This document shows positions 39,401 to 49,640 of a DNA stretch of 64,000 bases, piece by piece. Each line of letters opens with the position of its first letter. Positions within the stretch are counted from its first letter, which is position 1. The stretch is from the NCBI GenBank assembly GCA_963920665.1, contig OY987266.1, forward strand, positions 10,173,001 through 10,237,000, given 5' to 3'. The notes below the pieces were generated by a model, which was given only the letters and a program-made list of their open reading frames with translations, ran no database searches and was not told the DNA's origin. The DNA comes from Straminergon stramineum. Its lineage: Eukaryota; Streptophyta; Bryopsida; Hypnales; Calliergonaceae. The translations under genes and the position numbers were made by a program.

Positions 39401-41443
39401 ATGTCCAAGAACTATGCGCATGACTCGTTTTAGAGACAGTTTTTCCAAGTTTAATTTTTGTTTGCTTTAAATAATAGTAAGTTTTTGCTTCTTCAATGAT
39501 TGCCTGTTGCAGTACAACTATGGTGGTATTCAAGCCAAAGATGTTCGACCGGAGCTTGAGCCCAGCGACCTATCTCAAGATCCGACGCAGAATGGCGCTA
39601 ATGAGATTGTTTCAAGCTGGAACATTGCAGAGTTTCTGCCGAAGGTGACACAGGTGCTGTCCAAATTCACCTCAGGCTTGCAGTGATTGTTCCCACCTAG
39701 AGCACAGCTTTTTCGTGCAGTGTGAAGCAACATAACCTGAAAAGTAAGCACGTAACATAATACTAAAAGCACGATACTGGAGGTTGTGCAGGACTACTTT
39801 GTGGTTATAGTGTCAGAATACATCTATATTCCATGGAAGCACTCCCAAGATAGAGTAGCTTTGATTGCTGCCAACAAAGGTGGAGACTTGATATCTGGTA
39901 CACTTTCTAGCACACCTTCCGTCACAATTTCTGCTGGCGCTGACATGGAAGCACAAGAAGTTGCATACCTCAGAGAACAGGTGTGGTGGAAGCCCTTCGT
40001 GTTTTATAACTTTTTAAGGCCTACCCTGATCTCTTTGCCTCTAAAGTATTAGTATTTCCAGTGTTTGCTAATTAAATGTTCGTGCTGCTTGTATTCCTCA
40101 ACCTTTTTTCGAACACCTATTCTATACGAATGGGCTCTCATAATCGTACTAAGCTGTTATCTTATGATCACATTCGCAGATTATGTCATATTTCACAGAC
40201 AAACTTTTGAGGGTGGTCCGAGATTTGCAAAGGCACATGAATGCTAGAAAGAGAGATGAGGAAGATCCTGAAACTCAACTGTCACGAGAGTTCCCGAAAC
40301 TGGCTGGCTCTCATCTGTCCATGTCTGATCCAGCCTTGGAGTTCATCAAGCAAGTGTGTGCAGTTCTGGCTCTTGATAATCGTGTTCAGCACAACATAAT
40401 GGTAAGGTCCTTGCCATTTTAATGTCCTGGTTTGTAAGGAATATTGAACGTCGTGCTGCTATTTGACCACATTAAGGTTACTTCAATTGAATATTCGACG
40501 ATTTGAGTTTCTGAAACTTCAACTTCCAAATGCACTGCATCTTCCTTTAAGAAGTAATTTCATGATGTGACTCCCTAGATTCCCAGCCTATGAAGAGCTT
40601 TATTCAGAATTAAGTACCGAAATGTGTTGCTACTGCAGGTTATGAGAAAAAACCTGCTGAAGTTGGTGCGAGTCAGGGAGTTCTCTGCAGAGTCCACTTT
40701 TGAAGACCCATGCCGCTCCTTCACCCTACCAAATGTCATATGCAGGTAATCAATGACTCTGAAACCAGCAGCAGCAATTCTTCTATCGCAAGAAGTGACT
40801 TTACCTTTTGTGATGGATGTGATGAATGCATATTTTCTGACCTTGCCTAAGGTTAGAATGTAAATTAGTAGAGTGAAACTCTGAATACAACACTTCGAGA
40901 GATTTTTTAGATTCGTGATCTTGACATGCGGTTTTGGTACAGTTATTGTAATGACTGCAGAGACCTAGATCTTTGCCGCGATGCTGCTCTACTGGAGCAT
41001 GACTGGCGCTGTGTTGTGCCCTCTTGTGGCCAACCTTATGATCGTGCATGGATCGAGAACGCTCTCCTTCAAATTGTTCGTCAACGAGAGCGTCTGTACC
41101 ATCTTCAAGATCTTACCTGCGTAAAATGCCGTCAGGTAATTGATTTTGATGCGATTTCTTCTCCTACAATGGTTCTGTAAATTTGAGAATTGGGTTCAAG
41201 GATAATCGTAAGCATAGTCTTCAATCTCAACATACGAAACCCTTCTTGTGGAATTCGCAGGTGAAGGCAACGCACCTAGCGGATCAGTGTACTTGTGCGG
41301 GAGCATTTAAAAACACAGTCAGTCCAGCTGAGTTTGAGAAGGGGCTGCAAGTGTTCCTGAATATTGCCAACTATCACGGCTTCGAGTTGTTGGAGGAAGT
41401 TGTTACCTGGCTTGTAACGCCTTTGTCGGGTACATCTTCCTGA
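22102..41443 (+). CDS. POL2: DNA polymerase epsilon catalytic subunit
   Basis: Fifty exons join in phase to 2246 aa (human 2286, Arabidopsis about 2160). It is the leading-strand replicative polymerase with 3'-5' proofreading. Motifs: Exo[10 protein letters not shown] (Asp283, Glu285), Exo[11 protein letters not shown], Exo[15 protein letters not shown], Pol [10 protein letters not shown] (Asp634), Cys659/662/671 of the Fe-S (CysX) site, Pol [17 protein letters not shown], Pol C ELDTDGIW (Asp869, Asp871). The C-terminal inactive polymerase half ends in two Cys clusters ([10 protein letters not shown]...[15 protein letters not shown]...QCTCAG). Residues 1-33 are RG-rich. Exons: 22102-22356, 22608-22676, 22887-22946, 23203-23298, 23419-23579, 23702-23799, 24050-24267, 24569-24655, 24987-25121, 25623-25745, 26065-26148, 26436-26600, 26819-26995, 27814-27927, 28135-28239, 28375-28493, 28725-28869, 29222-29316, 29441-29546, 29777-29856, 30187-30363, 30751-30835, 31038-31118, 31222-31365, 31689-31784, 32428-32628, 32725-32779, 32934-33076, 33266-33669, 33812-33950, 34089-34286, 34693-34767, 34913-35103, 35409-35574, 35751-35815, 36279-36411, 36604-36705, 36882-36965, 37177-37251, 37552-37611, 37785-38047, 38243-38291, 38575-38735, 39112-39178, 39513-39653, 39792-39980, 40180-40401, 40639-40745, 40943-41135, 41261-41443. 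Confidence 0.96.
23859..23875 (+). promoter_or_regulatory. double telo-box in POL2 intron 6
   Basis: The sequence TTTAGGGTTTAGGGTTT lies in the intron between exons 6 and 7. It is two-plus units of the plant telomere repeat and matches the telo-box found near plant ribosomal-protein and replication genes. A role here is inference. Confidence 0.5.
24380..24425. repeat. TA dinucleotide microsatellite in POL2 intron 7
   Basis: An uninterrupted run of about 23 TA units lies in the intron between exons 7 and 8. It is likely length-polymorphic. Confidence 0.95.
27737..27752 (+). promoter_or_regulatory. second double telo-box in POL2 (intron 13)
   Basis: The sequence TTTAGGGTTTAGGGTT lies 60 bases before exon 14. 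It is a second independent two-unit plant telomere motif in the same gene. Confidence 0.5.
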
Positions 41444-42292
41444 ACAATCGTTCTCTTACATCAAAGCACTTCAATATGAGGTGCTGATTAGTTTTTTGTA
41501 GGGGTATCAGATACTGTACTATACTGAGTGGGAATGCGTTCTGGACAAATTCTAGACAATTTCTGCGATTTAGCTGACCTGGACCATAAAGTAGATCTAC
41601 TTTAGGCAATTTCACCTATTTTTTATTAGCAGCTGCCTGATGCGTATGGCTCATTTTGGACAGTGGAGGAATTCTCCTTGTAATATACGGTGCCTGCACC
41701 ATGGCCATGTCCATTTACGGACTGAAATCAAACCTGGAGGCATCGTCTCAGCACAATTTCAACACTTCTGCATGTCATCCTAGCTGCCAAGGGAGCGGCT
41801 TGGATCTTCCCAAACCTACCAGCCAATAAACCACAAACAACCCACCGAGCAGGAGCCGTCGATGAACGCGAAGTGAACGGCAAGATTTGGACCACGATTG
41901 TTAAGTAAACCCCGGTAAACTTTCTAAATTCTAAAATACTAAAGTGAACACATGGGCGCAACTTTTAACTTACATGAACTTCTTTACTGCCACATGCTAC
42001 CCTCGTTCACCTCTCCCTTCTCCAATCCCGCTCTGGCTCTCCCTACTGCTTGCATCTGGCTGCCTAGCTCCTCTCTAGGCCCATCTACGGTACTAAGAAC
42101 TGCAGACCCATCCTGCAGCTATATAATCAACGCCATTCCCCTCGTTCTTCAAAACATTGAACTCGATTTTATTGATTTATACTGTGTCTGAAGCGTAGAG
42201 ACTTTCTTAATTTGTGTTCAATCCAAGTGCAGTTCGATCACCTTGACACTCAGATCCTTGCATTTGGTGTGTATTCGGTTAGAAGATTTTCA
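41444..42292. promoter_or_regulatory. POL2 3' flank and ELIP1 promoter
   Basis: The first few hundred bases should hold the POL2 3' UTR. From about 41985 the sequence (CTGCCACATGCTACC, pyrimidine-rich tracts) resembles the promoters of the two ELIP copies downstream. A TATA box, TATATAA, lies at 42120-42126, 167 bases before the ELIP start codon. Confidence 0.6.
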
Positions 42293-42991
42293 ATGGCTGC
42301 AATGATGTCGCAGACGATTTCGGCTTCTAGCTTAGCTGGTGGGCTTTCTGCCCTTGCACCTGCAAACAGCCGACTCAATGCGAAAGCGCGCATGCTGACA
42401 GCGCCAAGACTGGCCACGTCGCGAGCAGGACGAGTGCGATGCGAGGCCGGAAAGGGACTGCGCGAAACCATCGACGAGAGCACCAAGAAAGAGATCACGG
42501 AGGGAGACATCCGGAAAAACATGCAGAACAACGAGTCCGAGCAGCGATCCTATTTCGGCGCCAAGCCCACGCCGGGATTCGACCAGGCCGTCGGTTTCAC
42601 CCCCCGCCCGGAGATCGAGCGCCGCCCCGAGACGGGCGACAAGTCATTCTGGAGCGTGTTCGCGTTCGACGGCGCGGCCCCCGAGACCATCAACGGACGT
42701 CTGGCCATGCTGGGCATGGTTTGGGCGTTTCTGGCCGAGAAGGCGACGGGTCTGACGGTGGTGGAGCAATTATTCAGTCCGTCCACGAGTGGGCTGGTGT
42801 TTTTCGTGGGCGCCGTGCAGTTGTTCACTTACGCGTCGCTGGTGCCCATCGTGAACGGCGAGTCGACGGACGCGCGCAGCTTCGGCCCTTTCACTGCGCA
42901 GGCGGAGCGCTGGAACGGTCGATTGGCTATGCTGGGTTTCTTCTCGCTGGTGGTCACGGAGCTCATTCGACAGGCTCCCGTCTTCCACTGA
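42293..42991 (+). CDS. ELIP: early light-induced protein, copy 1
   Basis: A single-exon gene of 232 aa. ELIPs are thylakoid proteins of the chlorophyll a/b-binding family that bind pigments and protect against photodamage under high light, cold or desiccation. An N-terminal chloroplast transit peptide (about residues 1-50, Ala/Ser/Arg-rich) precedes a hydrophilic stromal stretch. Three membrane helices follow; helices 1 and 3 carry the chlorophyll-binding motif (ETINGRLAMLG and ERWNGRLAMLG), and helix 2 is LVFFVGAVQLFTYASL. The gene is strongly GC-biased against AT-rich surroundings and lacks the introns of angiosperm ELIPs. I chose the ATG at 42293 because copy 2 aligns from there; the frame is open further upstream but that part has no ATG match in the paralogues. 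Copies 2 and 3 lie downstream in the same orientation. Confidence 0.94.
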   Translation: MAAMMSQTISASSLAGGLSALAPANSRLNAKARMLTAPRLATSRAGRVRCEAGKGLRETIDESTKKEITEGDIRKNMQNNESEQRSYFGAKPTPGFDQAVGFTPRPEIERRPETGDKSFWSVFAFDGAAPETINGRLAMLGMVWAFLAEKATGLTVVEQLFSPSTSGLVFFVGAVQLFTYASLVPIVNGESTDARSFGPFTAQAERWNGRLAMLGFFSLVVTELIRQAPVFH

Positions 42992-43365
42992 GTATTGTAG
43001 GGTTTCCTGATTGCTGACGAGCCCATTTAATTGTACATTGAGGTTTGTTTGTAGTCGCCCAGCTAGCGCTAGCCAGCAGCGAGTTTGAGGTCCTTCAATT
43101 CTTATGTACTTACTGTTCACTACAGTTTTGACATAATTGTACATTCTGCTAATTCAATCGTGCTTGTTATAGTGATTGTGATTGGGCTTGAGAATGACTC
43201 TGTGGTCGAATGTGGTGAGGGAATAGACATCGCTTAGTGGTATTTTTTTTGAGGGATTATGATTATTCTTGGTGATTGTGCACTGTATTTTGGAAATGAA
43301 GTTACATAATGTGCAAGAGTTAAGATCAGTGCTGTTCCATTTTGTACTAATGACTGCTTGCAATC
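42992..43365 (+). repeat. duplicated ELIP 3' flank (copy at ELIP1)
   Basis: The sequence after the ELIP1 stop (GTATTGTAGGGTTTCCT..., through AGCGCTAGCCAGCAGCGAG) is nearly identical to that after ELIP2 at 49288-49640. Identity decays after about 200 bases but can be followed to around 43365. A further matching patch occurs at 44110-44215 versus 50005-50110. ELIP3 has no such flank. Confidence 0.85.
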
Positions 43366-43773
43366 ACGTCTATTCATATTCTTTCTCAAGAATGAAATTA
43401 TTCTCTTCGGCAAGCTTCCTGTTCTCCATGATTTTTTGATTTTTTTCAATTACGGTATGAAAATTCTTCAAGATGATTGTATTTGGGGATAAATTTGTAA
43501 GATTCAGTTAGTGTGCCTAAGCTCAAAATGAAGGAAATAGTCAATATTGTTAAAAGTTGAAAGATTTTGGTAAAAACATTCCAAACCAGCAGTGCCCGAA
43601 AATACAATATACAGAAAAAGAATGTCTGCTGTGACCACCTCGCATTTGAAGAAACATACTCCGTAGTACTCCGGAGTATTTTTCTAGATACCTGGGATGT
43701 TTGGGGAGTAAATCGGGGACCTTGTACAACAATATTATTGAAACAGAAGTTAATTACCCACCGTTTTGTTTAA

Positions 43774-43984
43774 CCCATAAACGACGAGGCAGACTTTTTT
43801 TGTCCAATGAACAACGAGGAATTCTCCTGTGTAGGACAGAAGTGCAACTTCATCCTCAGAATTAGAGGTGGAAAGGGAAGATTTTGAATAGTCTCAATGA
43901 GTATTTTTGCTTTTTTAAAAGTGAATATTGTCACACGGTCCCAGGAGGCATAATTTCCATGGTCACCAATCCGGCATTTAAGGG
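43774..43984. mobile_element. TTAA-flanked MITE, family B (piggyBac-like ends)
   Basis: A 211-bp element starts CCCATAAACGACGAGG and ends CGGCATTTAAGGG, with TTAA on both sides (43770-43773 and 43985-43988). The left end carries a subterminal repeat (AACGACGAGG, then AACAACGAGG). There is no coding capacity. I could not see the element in the matching stretch downstream of ELIP2, so it may have inserted after the duplication. Confidence 0.65.
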
Positions 43985-44256
43985 TTAAAATTTACCTTCA
44001 AATTTTTATGTTCATGAAAATTTCAATAATTAGTAAGTTTATCCAAAAAATATTTGAAATAAAAAAATTCCTTTAAAAATTGATTTTGCACTAATTATTA
44101 TTGATTTTCAAAAGAACCTCACCCCTTCAACTTTGAAATGTTATATCAAGTTACAATGAATTTGAAGAATTTATCTAATTTATTTTTTGAAGGGTGATTC
44201 TTTGAACTATAAAAGTTAATTTTTGAGTTTAGAAAAAACTTGTATTCTTCAAATTA

Positions 44257-44864
44257 CTCCCTTTGTCTCAAAATAAATCTTAGGTTGTGGAAGATTGGTT
44301 GTCTCAAATTTAAGTTCAATGTTTTAATAGTCAACAAAAATGAAACATTGGGCATGCTTGATGATGTCCTTTGAGCACTCCAACAATTCCCTCAACATTG
44401 CATCTTATCGTTGTCTTACCCTTTTGCAGCAATTCATTTGGTGGTGATTGCTTAGACCATGCATTGTTGCTAGGAGAGGAAAATGTTGTTCAATTTTTCT
44501 TTGTCCATATCCCTAAAACTAAGCTTTCTTTATGGAATAAATTATAAAGTTAATGTCCTTCTAAAGAGGTTGAAGAAGATGGTTCGTGTCCTTCTAATGG
44601 TTTGATTACTTGCAAATCTCAATCAAACATACTTACGTACATCAATGCACTAGAGTTATTCAAAGAATAGAAAAAAAAGTTGACAATTTTGGTACCAATT
44701 TTCAATATGACCCCTCTTGGCCACAAACTTCAAAACTTTGATATCCATTGGAGATGACTTGCTAGAAGCTACAATAACTATGCATTCCCATCCAAGTAGG
44801 AGCATCTTATATGTTAGTCTAGCCTTTTCTGAGAAACCACAAATTTATTTTCAGATAGAAAGAG
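44257..44864. mobile_element. Stowaway/mariner-like MITE
   Basis: The left end reads CTCCCTTTGTCTCAAAATAA and the right end is its imperfect inverse (TTATTTTCAGATAGAAAGAG), flanked by TA on both sides (44255-44256 and 44865-44866). The CTCCCT...AAAATA terminus with TA target duplication is typical of plant Stowaway (Tc1/mariner) MITEs. At 608 bp it is long for the class and has no transposase frame. Confidence 0.65.
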
Positions 44865-45040
44865 TATAAAATATTTATAGAGAATTTTAAAAATATACAT
44901 AGTTATTGTTTATGCAAATGTTAAAGAAGTAAAAGAAAAATTTGCAAAATCATTTACAAGGATGAAAAAAATCATGTTTCTAAGTGTATGGGACACAATG
45001 GCATTCATTCATTGCTCAACTTTGAACTTTTAGTCCTTAA

Positions 45041-46014
45041 CCTCTCATCACCCAAATAGACCAAAAGTGTCCTTATATAGTTCCAAGTCCAAGTGAAAGT
45101 ATTGTAATTTTTGCATCACATTTCCGAAATCAATAAAACTTGTTGAGAAATTTTCATTCTCTTCTAGTTTGTGTGGTAAGATTTTTAGATCAATATAAGA
45201 TATACTGATGTTTTGGAAGCCAATCAAAGTTCACAGGTTCAATTTAAGTTCACCAAACTGCATTTGATGACTGCAACTTTGGGGGCTTGTATCTCCTTTA
45301 CCCAATGTCCATTTTCAATAAAAGTTTGTTGGATTATGTTCCCCTTGAAGTCTAGTTATTGTAGTAACATTTTCATGTCAATTCAAGTTGTTTAGAATGT
45401 CTGGGAGCAATTTGAATTAAAAATCCTAACGTTTTTGGATTACAATGAACTTCAGCGACTTGTTTCTTCTTCATAGATTGTATGTTTCTAATGTATTTTA
45501 TTGGAAAAGCTGTGCATACTAGTCTAGTTTGTGTATTTAAAATTTCATATCAATCCAAGAAGTTATGAGTGACTAAGAAGCATTTTAATAGGAGGTTCAC
45601 CCATAGATCTGTTTTTGCAACTTTTCTTGCTATTTTTTGACATTTCAAAGCCATTACACAAACACAATGATTCAATTGAATCGTGCTATTTTCTTTCACC
45701 AATGTGTTTGTATGATGGTTTTGAATTACTTCATATTTTTTTTAAATTCATTTGAGTAGGTTTAGGAATTAAATTTTACCTCCAAAATCCAAATGTGTTT
45801 TTAGGAAAATTCTAGCATCCTTTTTCAACTCTATAAAACATTATAATCTTGCAATCTATGAGGCCCAATGACTCCAAATTTGATCCACATCATTTACAAC
45901 ATGTACACTATAAGATTATATGGTTGAGATCTCTATAATTTAGTGACATTTAGACCTATAACATTTCAAAAGCATTGATATTTTTAAACCTAAAGGGCCT
46001 TAGGCTTTGAGGGG
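45041..46014. mobile_element. TTAA-flanked element, family A copy 2
   Basis: This 974-bp copy is homologous along its length to 13364-14322, with many substitutions. TTAA flanks both ends (45037-45040 and 46015-46018). The right end GAGGGG is intact, while the left end has decayed to CCTCTCATCACCC. It shares the subterminal AAAAGTGTCCT and the internal subrepeats and has no coding capacity. Confidence 0.7.
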
Positions 46015-46497
46015 TTAATCCCTAAAAACAAAAGGTCTTCAGTGAACAAACTTAAATTTCTTATGAAACTATTTTTTGGAAGGAATGCAAAAGAACCATA
46101 GATCCAATGCACTAAAGACCAAAATTATGGACCAATGAAATCATTTTTGTATAAATCATTTGTTAGATATCATCAAGAATTGATTGCATTGAAAATGCAT
46201 TATTCAACTTGCTTTTTAGTTGAATGATCACATTTTCTTTCACCTTTTGTTACAACTAATAATGTCTTAGATTTTAAATATAGATTTTTATGTCAAAGTC
46301 TTCTCTATAGGTAGGAATCAAGGACTCTATAGTGCCTTGTCCATCACTCCATTAGAAAGTTGTCTATTGAATAAGGATAAAAAGTTCTACTGCTCTTTAG
46401 TTACAATATAACTTCAATGTTTAAAGCCAATTTTTATAGAGGTGGCAACTTAGTACAGAGTATTAGATATGGAGAGCATGGTTATATCTAATAGAAT

Positions 46498-47367
46498 CAT
46501 TGCAAGAAACATTGTTTACTTTCATAGCATTTTTAATAAACAAGTGTGTTCAAGAAACACACTACAAGGGGTTCCATCAAGAAGAGAGTCTAATTTCATG
46601 CAAGGTTAAGAACTTATCGCCACCAAGTATCAAACCCACAACTATGCCATTCACTTTTGTAGCATTTTGATAAAATCTAGATTTAGAACTAGAAAACTAG
46701 GAATATTTTGAGTACTAAGAAGCAGAACAATCACAACCCTTAATTGGAAAAATTGACAACTAAAAGTATTGTTGCAAGTACTATGTACTACTTATGAGTA
46801 TTGAAATAGAACTATTTGAAAAAAAAGATAGATTGTCACAAAAAAAAAACAAGGAGTTATAAACTAATAATAAATAAAACATCAGTAATAAAAAAAACTA
46901 AAAATTATCCATTTGTGTGGACTTGATGCCTTAATGGTAATCAAATGTCACCAAAAAAATGAAGTTGAAAACATCTTCAATGTTCAAAAATGCTCGTGCA
47001 GGGGAGCCTTATTTGCATAAACATGGTAGACATAAAATAATGTATTTTTCATTTCTCTTTGGTAGGCATACATCCACTAGTGTGGGAATAGACTACCAAA
47101 ATTTCAACTCTAGGTCATTCAATTTGGGTACTCCAAACATAGTGAAAACACCTAAATCTCAAAGTGAGACAAATTAACAAATTGACTTTTAAATATAAAA
47201 TGATTTTTTTTTTAATTTCTAAAAAATAAAGAATCTGATTACCATAAAGTTAGACATCTCGAATAGAAAGTTCTTGCTCATTGGACTTGTCCTTCAAAAC
47301 TTATAGTGGATGATAACAACATCACTCCTATTGTGATGAAAAATAGAACCGGTGTTTCTTGCAATGA
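46498..47367. mobile_element. TIR element, family C copy 1
   Basis: The stretch is bounded by TCATTGCAAGAAACA on the left and its exact inverse TGTTTCTTGCAATGA on the right. Its interior (46950-47250) is homologous to 54690-55010, which is followed by the same terminus at 55108-55126. No coding capacity is visible and the superfamily is unknown to me. Confidence 0.5.
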
Positions 47368-48000
47368 CCCGATATTGGTATATTTTATGCTTCTTGAGAA
47401 GTTATTATATATTTAAATATGACTTGTCTTGATGATAATTTTTAATTGAGTACAACCACAACAAGTATTCAATCACATGCATGCTTGGGTCTTTTGAATT
47501 TTGTTTGACAAAAAACATGAACGAATTTTGTATCAAATAAAAAAATTATTTTTGTTTTTCAAAAACACTATAGGTGTATATCACAATGGTATAAACCATT
47601 TTTTTCAGTCATTCTAAACTTAGAAACTTAGTAAACCAAGGGTATGGACCCAAATTTCAAATGGCATTATAGATATTCATTTTTACAAATTTTTCAAATT
47701 TTTCAAATAAGAATAGAAACTGAACATAGTGAGCTTCATTTGTTAGTTGGTCTCAAATTCCAAAAGATTTTTTTGATGGTTAAAATTCAGATCAAGAACT
47801 AAAGCCAGAAGTTGGAATGGCCCTTGGATTTAGCATTTTCTTCTCTAGAATCTTGTGTAAATCTTCATTGAGGGGCTTTCCACCACCAAGTGTTACGTAC
47901 ACATTCAAGGAAGTCTCCAAAGAGAACTTGTGGATGAAAGTCATCCGATTTCCAGTGAGAACAACTGAAGCTGCGTTTGAAGCCACTGTCAGGGTTAATT

Positions 48001-48585
48001 GCTGAAAGAGTTACGCACGGACATGCCACAGGCATTGGACGGCAAGGAATGTGAGCACGTCGACGAGCGTACGCCGTCCTTGCTTGGGCCTCGGTGGCGA
48101 GCTCTGCATGAGACCACGAGACAGATGTGAGAAAGTGAAAATTTGAATCAGAGGTTCCACTTTCACATTCAGTTCTCCGCCACATGCCATCCCCTCTCAC
48201 CTCGTAATTGCTCTTAGTCCCTGGTGGCTGACCATCAACTGTACTGTCGCTGCTCATGGCTTGCACCTGGCTGTTTCCATGCCAGGGCATGAGCCATGTT
48301 GACGGTGAACCAGGCGTACACCTGGTGTAGCTGGGAACATATTTCACTCGCCTGTGGGACTATAAATTCAACCCCTTTCAATTGTTTGTTCACTCAGGCA
48401 AGTATTCGTCAATTGCTACTAGAGCTTCTCACTACACGATACCTATCAGAGATATCGCATTACGATACATCTGCTTTCTTGTCTCTTTAGAATTAATTGT
48501 CTAGGACTTGCTTGCCTGCTTGCTGTAACGTTGTCGCAGCCCGAGTGAGTTCTCTCTATTCCAGCAGATTGAACGTACGTTCGCT
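48001..48585 (+). promoter_or_regulatory. ELIP2 promoter and leader, duplicated at ELIP3
   Basis: The stretch matches 57483-58051 upstream of ELIP3 (shared CACGGACATGCCACA, GGCGAGCTCTGCATGAGAC). A TATA box, TATAAAT, lies at 48361-48367, 225 bases before the ATG. ACGT-core elements (GAGCACGTCG) occur in the conserved block and could mediate light or ABA responses; this is inference. Confidence 0.7.
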
Positions 48586-49287
48586 ATGGCAGCCGCAATG
48601 ATGACGCAGACGATTTCGGCTTCTAGCTTGGCTGGTGGGCTTACTGCCCTTGCACCTGCTAACAGCCGACTCAATGCGAAAGCGCGGATGGTGGCAGCGC
48701 CCAGACTGGCCACGTCGCTAGCAGGACGAGTGCGATGCGAGGCCGGAAAGGGACTGCGCGAAACCATCGACGAGAGCACCAAGAAAGAGATCACGGAGGG
48801 AGATATCCGGAAAAACATGCAGAACAACGAGTCCGAGCAGCGATCCTACTTCGGCGCCAAGCCCACGCCGGGATTCGACCAGGCCGTCGGGTTCACCCCC
48901 CGCCCGGAGATCGAGCGCCGCCCCGAGACGGGCGACAAGTCGTTCTGGAGCGTGTTCGCGTTCGACGGCGCGGCCCCCGAGACCATCAACGGACGTCTGG
49001 CCATGCTGGGCATGGTTTGGGCGTTTCTGGCCGAGAAGGCGACGGGTCTGACGGTGGTGGAGCAATTATTCAGTCCGTCCACAAGTGGGCTGGTGTTTTT
49101 CGTGGGCGCCGTGCAGTTGTTCACTTACGCGTCGCTGGTGCCCATCGTGAACGGCGAGTCGACGGACGCTCGCAGCTTCGGCCCTTTCACTGCGCAGGCG
49201 GAGCGCTGGAACGGTCGATTGGCTATGCTGGGTTTCTTCTCGCTGGTGATCACGGAGCTCATTCGACAGGCTCCTGTCTTCCACTGA
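48586..49287 (+). CDS. ELIP: early light-induced protein, copy 2
   Basis: A single-exon gene of 233 aa, almost identical to copy 1: about eight differences in the last 560 bases, nearly all silent. It differs slightly more in the transit peptide. Both NGRLAM chlorophyll-binding helices and the middle helix are intact, as is the GC-rich composition. The ATG at 48586 lies in a good context (TTCGCTATGGCA). Its 3' flank matches ELIP1 while its promoter matches ELIP3, which places it as the link in the duplication series. It is presumably a thylakoid photoprotective protein like the others. Confidence 0.94.
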   Translation: MAAAMMTQTISASSLAGGLTALAPANSRLNAKARMVAAPRLATSLAGRVRCEAGKGLRETIDESTKKEITEGDIRKNMQNNESEQRSYFGAKPTPGFDQAVGFTPRPEIERRPETGDKSFWSVFAFDGAAPETINGRLAMLGMVWAFLAEKATGLTVVEQLFSPSTSGLVFFVGAVQLFTYASLVPIVNGESTDARSFGPFTAQAERWNGRLAMLGFFSLVITELIRQAPVFH

Positions 49288-49640
49288 GTATTGTAGGGTT
49301 TCCTAATTGCTGACGAGCCCATTTAATTGTACATTGAGGTTTGTTTGTAGTCGCCCAGCTAGCGCTAGCCAGCAGCGAGTTTGAGGTCCTTCAATTCTTA
49401 TGTACTTACTGTACACTACAGTTTTGACATAATTGTACATTCTGCTAATTCAATCGTGCATGTTATAATGAGTTTGATTTGGTTTGTGAATGATTTTACA
49501 TGGTTGAATGTGGTGTGGGAGTATATCTCACAATGTCATTTTTCCTTGTTGATTGTGCGCTCTATTTGGGAAATGAAGCTGTTTGACATTGTGCACGAGT
49601 TAAGAGCACTGATGTTTCATATAGTATTTATTGAAAAAAC
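49288..49640 (+). repeat. duplicated ELIP 3' flank (copy at ELIP2)
   Basis: This is the partner of 42992-43365; the first 200 bases after the stop are nearly identical, then diverge. Confidence 0.85.

Noticed and set aside
42439..43017. A second sense-strand frame of 192 codons inside each ELIP (Arg/Gly/His-rich)
   Set aside because: It is an out-of-frame shadow of the conserved ELIP coding sequence; substitutions follow the ELIP frame's silent positions.
46551..46570. Further copy of the family C terminus (CAAGAAACACAC)
   Set aside because: It matches only about ten bases and lies inside the 46498-47367 element.
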